From a virus, in IMG/VR virus record IMGVR_UViG_3300046517_000933, positions 1 to 60,422 of that record: a stretch of DNA of 60,422 bases, one strand, 5' to 3'. The notes under the pieces are model-generated. The model had not been told where the DNA came from. It ran no database searches and was given only the letters and a program-made list of their open reading frames with translations. Positions within the stretch are counted from its first letter, which is position 1, and the number at the start of each line of letters is the position of its first letter. Below, in pieces: positions 29,727 to 36,435 of the stretch. The position numbers were made by a program, and so were the translations under genes.

Positions 29727-29893
29727 TGTGGAAGGTCGATTGCTCAGTTAAAAATTGCGCATTCGAATCATACTATGAAGCTCCAACAAAAGACGCTGCG
29801 CGCGCACTCGCCGTCGATAACTATGTTCATTATCCCGTATCGCACAGCAACACTTGGTATTTTATCATTGTCCCGTACCTGGAGGCGAAGTGA
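29723..29893 (+). CDS. Small early protein
   Basis: A 56-residue protein (MMWKVDCSVKNCAFESYYEAP..., TWYFIIVPYLEAK) with a strand-helix-strand pattern, a Cys pair near the N terminus and an aromatic end. ATGA overlap with the zinc-ribbon gene and one-base overlap with the next. Function unknown. Confidence 0.58.
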   Translation: MMWKVDCSVKNCAFESYYEAPTKDAARALAVDNYVHYPVSHSNTWYFIIVPYLEAK

Positions 29894-30075
29894 TGCTGAC
29901 AGACAATGAAGCACGGGCATTAGTAACTGAGCTACAGGCCTACATCCGCGAGCAGGACGCCGAACTCAACGGCCTCCGGGCGACCCTTGCGGCTCTCGAT
30001 GTGGAGATAACCAGCTTGCGCGAGACGGTGCGGTTCTTAAACGACGCCCTGCGCGTGCTGGAGGCGAAGCTGTGA
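29893..30075 (+). CDS. Small coiled-coil protein
   Basis: A 60-residue protein forming one long coiled coil (LVTELQAYIREQDAELNGLRATLAALDVEITSLRETVRFLNDALRVLEAKL). ATG overlaps the previous stop (TGATG), with GGAGGCGAAG as the SD. Function unknown. Confidence 0.62.
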   Translation: MLTDNEARALVTELQAYIREQDAELNGLRATLAALDVEITSLRETVRFLNDALRVLEAKL

Positions 30076-30242
30076 GCGCGCCGACGCAGCCGCTACCGCC
30101 AATCTGGGTGCAAATCCCATTCTGCGCCACGGCCATCGACTACGGCGTGGAAGATACCTGGTATCACGTCCCGTGCGGGCGCTACTTCCAGAGCGCCATG
30201 CACCACGACTGCCAAGCGACTAATCCTCGGGAATCTCGATAA
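30072..30242 (+). CDS. Small Cys/His protein ending the ERF operon
   Basis: A 56-residue protein starting with GTG in a GTGA overlap: FCATAIDYGVEDTWYHVPCGRYF and HHDCQ. Its 3' end overlaps the convergent minus-strand gene by 23 bases. Cys and His spacing could bind one metal. Function unknown. Confidence 0.52.
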   Translation: MSAPTQPLPPIWVQIPFCATAIDYGVEDTWYHVPCGRYFQSAMHHDCQATNPRESR

Positions 30243-30351
30243 CCTCCGACGGCCCGTCTCCGCTAGGCGCGGGGAGACGGTCGTCGAAGTCCTTGCCGCT
30301 GGCCGGCGCGTCGGGCGCTACCGGAATGACCTCGGCTTCGCCGCCGCTCAT
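30220..30351 (-). CDS. Small acidic peptide, end of late operon
   Basis: A 43-residue acidic peptide starting at the ATGA overlap with the protease stop. Pro-, Asp- and Glu-rich (VIPVAPDAPASGKDFDDRLPAP...EVIEIPED), likely disordered. Converges with the ERF operon. It could bind or inhibit the upstream protease, which is inference from coupling only. Confidence 0.55.
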   Translation of the reverse strand: MSGGEAEVIPVAPDAPASGKDFDDRLPAPSGDGPSEVIEIPED

Positions 30352-31166
30352 ATACTGCGGATCATCCAGAAATCGCTCGACAGCCCCGCATCCAGCATGT
30401 ACGCGAACGGGAAGAACCCGTAGCCCTTCTGGCCCCAAAGAATCCCCCAGCTATTGCGAAACACGAAGCTCTTGGCCGGTATCGGCTTCGGCAGCTCCGG
30501 CACGGTTGCCGGCTGGTCGGTGTTGTTATAGCCGACCAAGCTCAATGCATGGCCTCCGAGCAACTTCTCCTTCGCCCCCGGCATCGGAATGTTGCCGTCC
30601 CTCGATGCCATGAACGAATCATAGACGCTAACGCCGATGCTTACCGGGAAGCCGCCGTGATGAAGGCAGCCGATTAGATTCTCCAGGAGCTGCGGCACCG
30701 GCGCATAGATGTGGGCGCGGAGGTTCTTCCCCGCATCGTAGGCCGCTTGTGATGGCGGAGTCGTAAAATCGCTCTCATCGTAGGGCATCAGTTTTTCGGG
30801 GCAGATGCCGTACTGGTGCCCCGCGCGGTAGATGTCCGAGATGGAAGCGCCTGCGTCCTGGTCGGTCTGGCCGTTGATCAGCCGTTCGTTGTAGTAGAGG
30901 AATGCCGGCGAGCAGGCCACCGGGAAGCGGCCCGCATTAATCTCCGCGATGTAGTACGGGGCAACCGACGAATGACCCGTACACGAGCCCTGCTGGCCCT
31001 GGTCGGTGATGTGCGGGCACTTGGGGATGACCGTCATAAACGGCGGCGGCCCTGCGACGGCTTTCCAGTCGGCGATGTGGTCGTAGTGGGGAATCCGCGT
31101 CGGGCCGTCCCAGACGTAATTCAGCTTGCGTTCGACGCCAGTGTGGTCAGTGGCTTTGCCGATCAT
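30348..31166 (-). CDS. Papain-like (C1A) cysteine peptidase
   Basis: A 272-residue protease with the papain triad in order: Q56 and C62 in DQGQQGSCTG, H206 in GGHALSLVGYNN, and N238 in FRNSWGILWGQKGYG. There is no signal peptide and no obvious long pro-region; residues 1-50 may act as a short propeptide. Papain-type proteases cut peptides via a Cys-His pair. In a late operon with lysis genes, it could process virion proteins, degrade a host surface protein or act after lysis. The position before a tiny acidic gene is notable. Confidence 0.85.
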   Translation of the reverse strand: MIGKATDHTGVERKLNYVWDGPTRIPHYDHIADWKAVAGPPPFMTVIPKCPHITDQGQQGSCTGHSSVAPYYIAEINAGRFPVACSPAFLYYNERLINGQTDQDAGASISDIYRAGHQYGICPEKLMPYDESDFTTPPSQAAYDAGKNLRAHIYAPVPQLLENLIGCLHHGGFPVSIGVSVYDSFMASRDGNIPMPGAKEKLLGGHALSLVGYNNTDQPATVPELPKPIPAKSFVFRNSWGILWGQKGYGFFPFAYMLDAGLSSDFWMIRSI

Positions 31167-31175
31167 GCAATCCCC

Positions 31176-31319
31176 CTATTTGATGCGTCGCGACATATAA
31201 TCGGCGATTTGTTCTTCGGTGTGGCCGGTCTGCCGTAGCATAGCTTTGCAATATTCTTCGGCCTCGGCGTTGTCCTTCGGCACGTAGATTAATTTCTCAA
31301 GGTCGATTCCGTTGTTCAT
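31176..31319 (-). CDS. Small helical peptide
   Basis: A 47-residue peptide starting at an ATGA overlap with the upstream lipoprotein. Acidic first half (IDLEKLIYVPKDNAEAEEY), then MLRQTGHTEEQIADYMSRRIK. It resembles small regulatory or assembly peptides without a recognised family. Confidence 0.55.
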   Translation of the reverse strand: MNNGIDLEKLIYVPKDNAEAEEYCKAMLRQTGHTEEQIADYMSRRIK

Positions 31320-31792
31320 TTCTTCACCATTATGGACGGTTGAGGTCCGGCCAGCAGCAGCGGTTTCAGGGGCTGACCAAGTGGGGCAGGACCGATTTTT
31401 GAGGCAGGCTGAAGGCACGCCGCGGCGGGGCCGGGGACGACTCCTTGCGAGAACGCCGGCAATAGCTGGTTGCTCCCGTTGGTGTATCCGAGAATCTGGC
31501 AGCCATCGTTAATCGCCGTCACCAGGTTCGCCGGGATGATAGCGCCACCGGCCAGCGCCGCGAGTTGCCCCTCGCAGGCCATGACGGTGAGGCGGAACTC
31601 CTGCGCCGCAGCGACGTTACAGTTGGTCGTCGCGTAGAGCATCAGGACCGTCCCGTCGTCCATCAGCACGTTCTGGCCGATGAGCGTACTCAGGCGTCCA
31701 CCGGCTTCGGTGCCGGGGATGACCGGCCCTGAGGTTTGCGTAGCGCATCCAGCCAGCGCCAGCGCGATTAGTGCGATTGCGATCCGTTTCAT
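31316..31792 (-). CDS. Phage lipoprotein
   Basis: A 158-residue protein with a lipoprotein signal: MKRIAIALIALALAGCATQ, lipobox LAGC with the acceptor Cys at residue 16. The mature part is Ala-, Gly- and Pro-rich with several Cys (TTNCNVAA, MACEGQ, NDGCQ, AACLQ), so disulfides in the periplasm are possible. It may be an outer-membrane spanin-like or superinfection-exclusion lipoprotein; it is longer than usual o-spanins. Confidence 0.7.
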   Translation of the reverse strand: MKRIAIALIALALAGCATQTSGPVIPGTEAGGRLSTLIGQNVLMDDGTVLMLYATTNCNVAAAQEFRLTVMACEGQLAALAGGAIIPANLVTAINDGCQILGYTNGSNQLLPAFSQGVVPGPAAACLQPASKIGPAPLGQPLKPLLLAGPQPSIMVKK

Positions 31793-31805
31793 AGTATCCT
31801 CCCTT

Positions 31806-31955
31806 TCAGGGCTTTAGCGCCCCGTGCGTCATCGGATAGATGTACAGAAAATAGAAATCCGCACAGCCGGTCAGGGCAAACACAGCCGCGATGACGATTG
31901 CCAGCGGAATCAGGAACGTCCACGCGGGCGGATATGGCGACGGGTCTGCTTTCAT
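31806..31955 (-). CDS. Short lipoprotein or membrane peptide (o-spanin candidate)
   Basis: A 49-residue frame with N-terminal Pro-rich start, one hydrophobic segment (FLIPLAIVIAAVFALTGC) ending in an LTGC lipobox at residue 31, and an aromatic tail (ADFYFLYIYPMTHGALKP). The start is coupled by ATGA to the hydrolase. It is too short for most spanins after processing but sits exactly where an o-spanin would be. Confidence 0.5.
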   Translation of the reverse strand: MKADPSPYPPAWTFLIPLAIVIAAVFALTGCADFYFLYIYPMTHGALKP

Positions 31956-32341
31956 TTGTAGAACCGATGCTTCCCGATTTGAGCCGTAAATGTCATCCGC
32001 TTCGCCCAGTCCGGCGGCGTCCGCATTGACGTGGAGTAGTAGTTGACCGCTCCATGCGTCGGGTCGGGCTTCGTACCGTTGATGGCCATCGTAACGGCGT
32101 GTTCCGCCTCGGCCAGCGTCGGGTCTTCGTCCTTCAGTTGCGCCATGCGAATGCGATTGGGGTCGCTCGTGTTCCAGCAGCTAAACTGGAAGGGTTCGAG
32201 GCAAACCGCCGCCAAAGTTTCCACATAGGCCCGGCCTCGCCGGTTTACCAGCACGTAGGCGACCGCGAGCATCCCCGCCGGCCCTTCGCCGCTGGCCTCC
32301 ATATAAACCGTCATCGTCGCGAGTTCTTGATCGTAGGCCAT
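31952..32341 (-). CDS. Cell-wall hydrolase of SleB type (endolysin)
   Basis: A 129-residue hydrolase_2/SleB domain: MAYDQELATMTVYMEASGEGPAGMLAVAYVLVNR carries the catalytic Glu (E17 in MEASGEG), and FQFSCWN, AEHAVTMAI and GAVNYYS match later conserved segments. SleB-type enzymes are lytic transglycosylases acting on peptidoglycan. There is no signal peptide, so release would need a holin, and two holin-like genes lie directly upstream. The ATG at 32341 forms a TAATG overlap with the first of them. Confidence 0.85.
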   Translation of the reverse strand: MAYDQELATMTVYMEASGEGPAGMLAVAYVLVNRRGRAYVETLAAVCLEPFQFSCWNTSDPNRIRMAQLKDEDPTLAEAEHAVTMAINGTKPDPTHGAVNYYSTSMRTPPDWAKRMTFTAQIGKHRFYK

Positions 32342-32664
32342 TACATTTTCCCCGCGATAACCTTGTCTTTCTGCTGGCTGCTGTGGCTCGACCCTAACCA
32401 GAATCCCCATCCCGCGGAGAAGGCGACGACGTAGGCTTGCAGAACTATTTGCTTGGCCTCATTAGCCATCTGCGAAGGCTCCGCGCTGAAGTAGATGACC
32501 AGAAAGAAGAACTGAAACATGACGACCAATGTGATGAGGAAGGGCTTGTCGGTCATCACATTGCGGAAAGTCTCAGGCTCCGCCGTGGGGTCGCCCTTGG
32601 TAACGACCGTCTCATGCTTCTCGGTCTTGGTCTCGGTGGTCGGTGGTATGGTTTCGTCGGGCAT
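32341..32664 (-). CDS. Holin-like two-helix membrane protein
   Basis: A 107-residue protein with a charged N-terminal arm (residues 1-38) and two membrane helices (about 42-62, LITLVVMFQFFFLVIYF, and 73-95, IVLQAYVVAFSAGWGFWLG), ending in a short basic tail. Size, topology and the place directly before the endolysin fit a class II holin that times lysis. Confidence 0.72.
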   Translation of the reverse strand: MPDETIPPTTETKTEKHETVVTKGDPTAEPETFRNVMTDKPFLITLVVMFQFFFLVIYFSAEPSQMANEAKQIVLQAYVVAFSAGWGFWLGSSHSSQQKDKVIAGKM

Positions 32665-32883
32665 TTAGCGCCTGCCAAAATCGAGGCCGTAGTGGCCCAT
32701 CCCGCCCACAAAACCAATACAGTTCAAAAAAGCGATAAGCACCAGCAGGCCGATGAGCAACCGGATCAGCATATAAACCGGCGCGGGCAGGGAAATGAAC
32801 GGAGCCAACACGCTCTCAAGAATGTAGAGCACGATGACCGCGACGATCACCCACACGATTAGATAAATGAGACATTCAAGCAT
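32665..32883 (-). CDS. Second holin/antiholin-like membrane protein
   Basis: A 72-residue hydrophobic protein with two membrane helices (LIYLIVWVIVAVIVLYIL and MLIRLLIGLLVLIAFLNCIGF) joined by a Pro-rich turn. It directly precedes the other holin-like gene. AAGGAG is seven bases before the ATG, and a folded RNA leader lies just upstream, so this gene is the likely point of lysis control. Confidence 0.7.
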   Translation of the reverse strand: MLECLIYLIVWVIVAVIVLYILESVLAPFISLPAPVYMLIRLLIGLLVLIAFLNCIGFVGGMGHYGLDFGRR

Positions 32884-32900
32884 CGGAATCTCCTTGGGTA

Positions 32901-32965
32901 GCCCGCGCTCGGCCTCGGCCAGTGGGGGAGTACCGGCCTCAAATGGGTATTGCTACCGCGCGGGC
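32901..32965 (-). ncRNA. Structured RNA leader of the holin gene (three-way junction)
   Basis: On the minus strand the RNA can fold as P1 GCCCGCGC/GCGCGGGC (8 bp), P2 GGTA-GCAA-TACC (a GNRA tetraloop hairpin) and P3 GGCCGGT-ACTCCCCC-ACTGGCC (7 bp, one G-T pair). The P3 loop CUCC can pair with the GGAG of the SD at 32890-32895. The GGTAGC that makes P2 can alternatively pair with GCTACC just after P1. That gives two exclusive states, one of which hides the SD. No known riboswitch class was recognised. Confidence 0.62.
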
Positions 32966-32971
32966 ATAACC

Positions 32972-33568
32972 TTACTGCTTGACAACGCTATCCAACGTCG
33001 GGCCAAAGCTCACCACGTCCTGCTCCGCAGGGTCGATGGTCGTGGTGATGACGATCGAGCCGGTCGCCGCGGTGCCGTCGGCATTGGTGCCCGAGACGGT
33101 AACCGTGGTCACGCCCGCCTGACCCTTCACGGAGGTCCAGCCGCAGGTCGCGCCGGTCGGGTCAACGGTCGGGTCGAGCACGCCGAAGGTCGCCACGTCC
33201 GCCGCGTAGGTCGGAACCATTGCGCCGAGAGGAGCCGGGGTAACGCCATCCGCCTCTAGCGGGTTGGCGTGGATGACGGCCTTGTCGTCGTCCATGAGGG
33301 TGCCCGCGCCGCTTTTGAAACTGTGTACTGCCATTGTCGTATCTCCTTGTTGCGGAGTTATTGAATCCAATGTGGGTTGAAAACTGGCTACATCCGTATC
33401 CGTATTGCCGTCGATGATCTGCTGGACTTCGGCTTCTAATTGGCCGAGTTCCAGCACTTCGATGCTGGTTCCCCTGACCAGCGCCCTAAGCAGGCGGGTG
33501 TGCGCTTGAAGCTGTGCGAGAATTTGCCGCAGCACGCCAAGTTCAAATTGGGGTATTGATTCCGCCAT
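32972..33568 (-). CDS. Ig-like surface protein with a second in-frame start
   Basis: A 198-residue protein: helical N-terminal 70 residues (LGVLRQILAQLQAHTRLLRALVRGT) then a beta-rich, Thr/Ala/Gly-rich domain with Ig-like strands (GQAGVTTVTVSGTNADGTAATGSIVITTTID). An AAGGAG lies seven bases before an in-frame ATG at 33334 (MAVHSFKSGAGT), so a 120-residue short form is likely too. Both parts end with the same motif, SFQPTLDSI and SFGPTLDSV. Possibly a virion decoration protein; no exact family assigned. Confidence 0.6.
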   Translation of the reverse strand: MAESIPQFELGVLRQILAQLQAHTRLLRALVRGTSIEVLELGQLEAEVQQIIDGNTDTDVASFQPTLDSITPQQGDTTMAVHSFKSGAGTLMDDDKAVIHANPLEADGVTPAPLGAMVPTYAADVATFGVLDPTVDPTGATCGWTSVKGQAGVTTVTVSGTNADGTAATGSIVITTTIDPAEQDVVSFGPTLDSVVKQ

Positions 33569-33572
33569 AATC

Positions 33573-33740
33573 CTACACCGTTACCGCTTCTTCTGCCGCT
33601 TCGAAGCCCTCGCAGCGATGGCATCCCGCCATCACGCAGAGCGGCCGTCGCCCCTCATGGAGCCACGCTCGATGCCCGCAAGTAGCACAAACGGCTAACT
33701 CGGCGACACTCTTTATGCTCTCGTGCGTCACTTCGTCCAT
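33573..33740 (-). CDS. Small zinc-binding protein
   Basis: A 55-residue protein with CATCGHRAWLHEGRRPLCVMAGCHRCEGF, a CxxC-H...C...CxxC layout typical of a zinc finger. ATG chosen over a TTG 39 bases upstream because GGAGG lies before it. Function unknown. Confidence 0.6.
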   Translation of the reverse strand: MDEVTHESIKSVAELAVCATCGHRAWLHEGRRPLCVMAGCHRCEGFEAAEEAVTV

Positions 33741-33804
33741 CGCAACCCGCCTCCGTACCGCCACTTCCACATGAGCCAACTCGCCGTGCTTGCCTGCTGT
33801 GCTG

Positions 33805-33912
33805 TCATCCGTTCGCGATGCCCCAGAGAATCAGCCCCCACAAGATGACGAAGACCACCGCCCATGTTAGCAGGTCGGATCGTCGTCGAATGTTGTATTG
33901 GCCGGGTGTCAT
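33805..33912 (-). CDS. 35-residue membrane peptide
   Basis: A tiny frame with a basic N terminus (MTPGQYNIRRRSDLL) and one membrane helix (WAVVFVILWGLILWGIANG), coupled by ATGA to the spanin-like gene. It is typical of small lysis-cassette peptides. It may modulate the holin; inference. Confidence 0.55.
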   Translation of the reverse strand: MTPGQYNIRRRSDLLTWAVVFVILWGLILWGIANG

Positions 33913-34382
33913 TTGCCGCCGTTCCGCCTATCTAATAGAACGTCCACGATCTCCCGGCGCATCGCAATCATCTGCGCCATTAATTGTTCGTTACCCCTGC
34001 TGACCTCTGCCCGACTCGCCTCGCGCGCCGCTATGTTCTCTGCGTGCCTCCGCTCGATTAAGGCCTCCTGCAAGTTGAATTGAGCCTCAATCTCGCGTTG
34101 GCGGTCGTCGAAGCGTTTGAGCGTGTTCGCCTCGCGCAGGTCGTCCTCCGATAAATGCCGCCGGAATACCCACCAGAGCAGCCCCACGAACCCCGTGCTG
34201 ATGGTCATTAAGACGGATAATACCCATTGGAACCAACTCGCCGGCATCCAGAATGACGTGTCTACCTGTGGCGATGGAATCATTGTTGCTAACTCGTTGT
34301 CAACCTTTTGCTCACTTCTTGTCAACTCTCGCTTCGTCATTTGCCGCCCCTTGTGAGTCCCGACGGGCGGCGCTACGCTCAT
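33909..34382 (-). CDS. i-spanin-like inner-membrane coiled-coil protein
   Basis: A 157-residue protein: hydrophilic N terminus, one membrane helix (FQWVLSVLMTISTGFVGLLWWVF, residues about 48-70) and a long charged coiled coil (LREANTLKRFDDRQREIEAQFNLQEALIERRHAENIAAREASRAEV). This is the i-spanin layout, though the N-terminal arm before the helix is longer than usual. GGGGAAACT precedes the ATG. A partner o-spanin could be one of the two lipoproteins downstream. Confidence 0.6.
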   Translation of the reverse strand: MSVAPPVGTHKGRQMTKRELTRSEQKVDNELATMIPSPQVDTSFWMPASWFQWVLSVLMTISTGFVGLLWWVFRRHLSEDDLREANTLKRFDDRQREIEAQFNLQEALIERRHAENIAAREASRAEVSRGNEQLMAQMIAMRREIVDVLLDRRNGGK

Positions 34383-34392
34383 AGTTTCCCCT

Positions 34393-36435
34393 TTAAAAGA
34401 ACCAGCTCCCGACGGACGCGGGCGGGCTGGGCGCCGGCGCGAGGCTGAATATCTCCTCGATCTGCTGCTGTAATCGTATTGACGAACTGGTCTGCGCTGG
34501 GGCGCTGGCAGCCTTGAGCGCCAGCGTCGCCGACACTTCCGGCCCTCCGCAGTTATCGGGAATCGCGAGAGAACTGGCCGCCACGTCAATCGGCATATAG
34601 TGGGCGGCCAACTTGGTCCCGAACGCCACTACTTGCGGAAGGAGTGTCCCCGTAATGATGGCGCTGGGCGCGCATCCCGAATACCCCGTGAAATTGAGCG
34701 CCAAATCGTCGTTGGCCGTGCCCACCACCGGAGCGTCCATATCGACCGCCATGCCCTCGTTCTTGAGACTTCCATTGGCATCGCTGGGCGTCGTGGTGTT
34801 CAGGTTGCCCACATCCACGATGAAGGCGTCGCCCGATTCCGACGATGCCCAAGTGAACGTCTCGACGCAGCCCGCACACAACGGCTTGCCGGTCCATACG
34901 TCGAGCTGAACCGTGCTGCTTTCGTTCGTCACCGCCGACACCGTGTGCGCCCAGGGCGATGCCGCCGCCGTGTTGGACTTGATCGCCATGTGGCAGTACA
35001 AGAACGTCTGCGTTGAACTTCCAGAGGAATAGACCTGCGTCCCGGAAGAGCCCGAAGCAGCCTGCGTATACATCGACGCGCCCGCCGCGGTGCCGTTATC
35101 GGACCACAGCGGGACGTTACCGCTAGGCCCGACCAGCGTGACTACGGCCGCTTGGCCGAACATTTCAGTGAAATTCGTCGTGTTATTCGTCCCGGTCGTG
35201 ATTGCGGGAACGGTCGGCGGCGTGGCCGTGGTGCTCAGAGACCCGCACGTACTCCCCGAATCGACGGAGAGAGTTGCGCCACTGTTTGAAGCAAAAACCG
35301 CGATACCGCGATTCACGCCGCCGCTTGCGCCGGTGAACGCATATGAGTGCCCGAGGTCGCAGGAATCGAGAATCTTGTAGAAGACGCCGTTAAAACTGCC
35401 CGTCGTTTTGGAAGCCCACGCGCTCGCGCCGCACGCCGCTGGAGCCGACATCACCGCGCCATTGCCGAACGTAACGGTGAATAGCTGCCCCACCGTCAGA
35501 GTCGAATCAATCGTAAACGTGTCTCGTCCGGTTCCATGATCGTAGGTTGGCAATTCGGCCAGTACGATGTCGGGCGGCGCGGTTTCGGCCACGGCCGGCG
35601 TAGTCTCGACGATCCCCGCGAAATGCACGTCGCTAGAATGGACATTGGCCGCGAGCACGGTCGGCTGGATTAGCTGTACCGACGAGACCGTGCCCGTATC
35701 CGGCCCAGCGCCCACCAGCACCGACCCGGCCCCTGACGCCTCCAGGTCGCCGGCGAAGCACGCCACGTCATAGACCGCGCCGCCGCTGTGCTGCGAAGCC
35801 TGAGACATCACGGCCGCACCGCTTGAACCGCTCCAGCCCAGCCATCCGGTTACAGTAGAATTGGAAGAAATCTGCGGAAACGGAGAATTATCGAACGTCG
35901 GCGATGCGCCGTTGCCGAATGCGCACGCCTCGAACACGAGGTCGCCATTTTGTGCGGGCGTCACGGCCCCCGGCGTGCAAGCCGCCACGTTCGGGCCACA
36001 GACGCCAGTTACGCTGGTCGTCCCGAAGGTCGGGGCGACATTATCCGAGGTCGAGACGATCCAGGCGGCTACTATGGAAATGTTCGCGTTCGTCCATGAG
36101 CAGGTTATCGCGGCCCCGGCGTCGCCCGCTTGGACGACCTTTTCAAAGACGGCGAGTACGCTCTTGGTCTTCGTGACCGTGGTCCCCCACTGCGTCATCG
36201 AAACGCCCTGAATCGTACAGCCGAGACCAGTAGCGGCCGATGAACCACTATTCGTGCTGAGGGCGACGACCTCGAATTGCCCCGCTCCCACCTGAGCGCT
36301 TAGGGGAACCGTTGGGGTCGTGCAGGTCGTTGCGCTGCTACAGCCGCCCAATGATGGCGTGTAAGTTGCGATCGATGCCGCACGCGCCATCGAGGGCAGA
36401 CAGAGCACGATAAGCAATGGTAGCCAGCGTTTCAT
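34393..36435 (-). CDS. Large secreted-type beta-rich protein
   Basis: A 680-residue protein with a Sec signal peptide (MKRWLPLLIVLCLPSMARA, cut near residue 19). The rest is almost all beta, rich in Thr, Ser, Gly and Ala with many Cys spaced through the chain (GGCSSATTCTTP, LGCTIQG, PACGAS, DSCDLGH), suggesting repeated Ig-like or jelly-roll domains with disulfides. No enzyme motif seen. It overlaps the preceding gene by ATGA. A virion fibre or an exported surface protein are both possible. Confidence 0.62.
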   Translation of the reverse strand: MKRWLPLLIVLCLPSMARAASIATYTPSLGGCSSATTCTTPTVPLSAQVGAGQFEVVALSTNSGSSAATGLGCTIQGVSMTQWGTTVTKTKSVLAVFEKVVQAGDAGAAITCSWTNANISIVAAWIVSTSDNVAPTFGTTSVTGVCGPNVAACTPGAVTPAQNGDLVFEACAFGNGASPTFDNSPFPQISSNSTVTGWLGWSGSSGAAVMSQASQHSGGAVYDVACFAGDLEASGAGSVLVGAGPDTGTVSSVQLIQPTVLAANVHSSDVHFAGIVETTPAVAETAPPDIVLAELPTYDHGTGRDTFTIDSTLTVGQLFTVTFGNGAVMSAPAACGASAWASKTTGSFNGVFYKILDSCDLGHSYAFTGASGGVNRGIAVFASNSGATLSVDSGSTCGSLSTTATPPTVPAITTGTNNTTNFTEMFGQAAVVTLVGPSGNVPLWSDNGTAAGASMYTQAASGSSGTQVYSSGSSTQTFLYCHMAIKSNTAAASPWAHTVSAVTNESSTVQLDVWTGKPLCAGCVETFTWASSESGDAFIVDVGNLNTTTPSDANGSLKNEGMAVDMDAPVVGTANDDLALNFTGYSGCAPSAIITGTLLPQVVAFGTKLAAHYMPIDVAASSLAIPDNCGGPEVSATLALKAASAPAQTSSSIRLQQQIEEIFSLAPAPSPPASVGSWFF

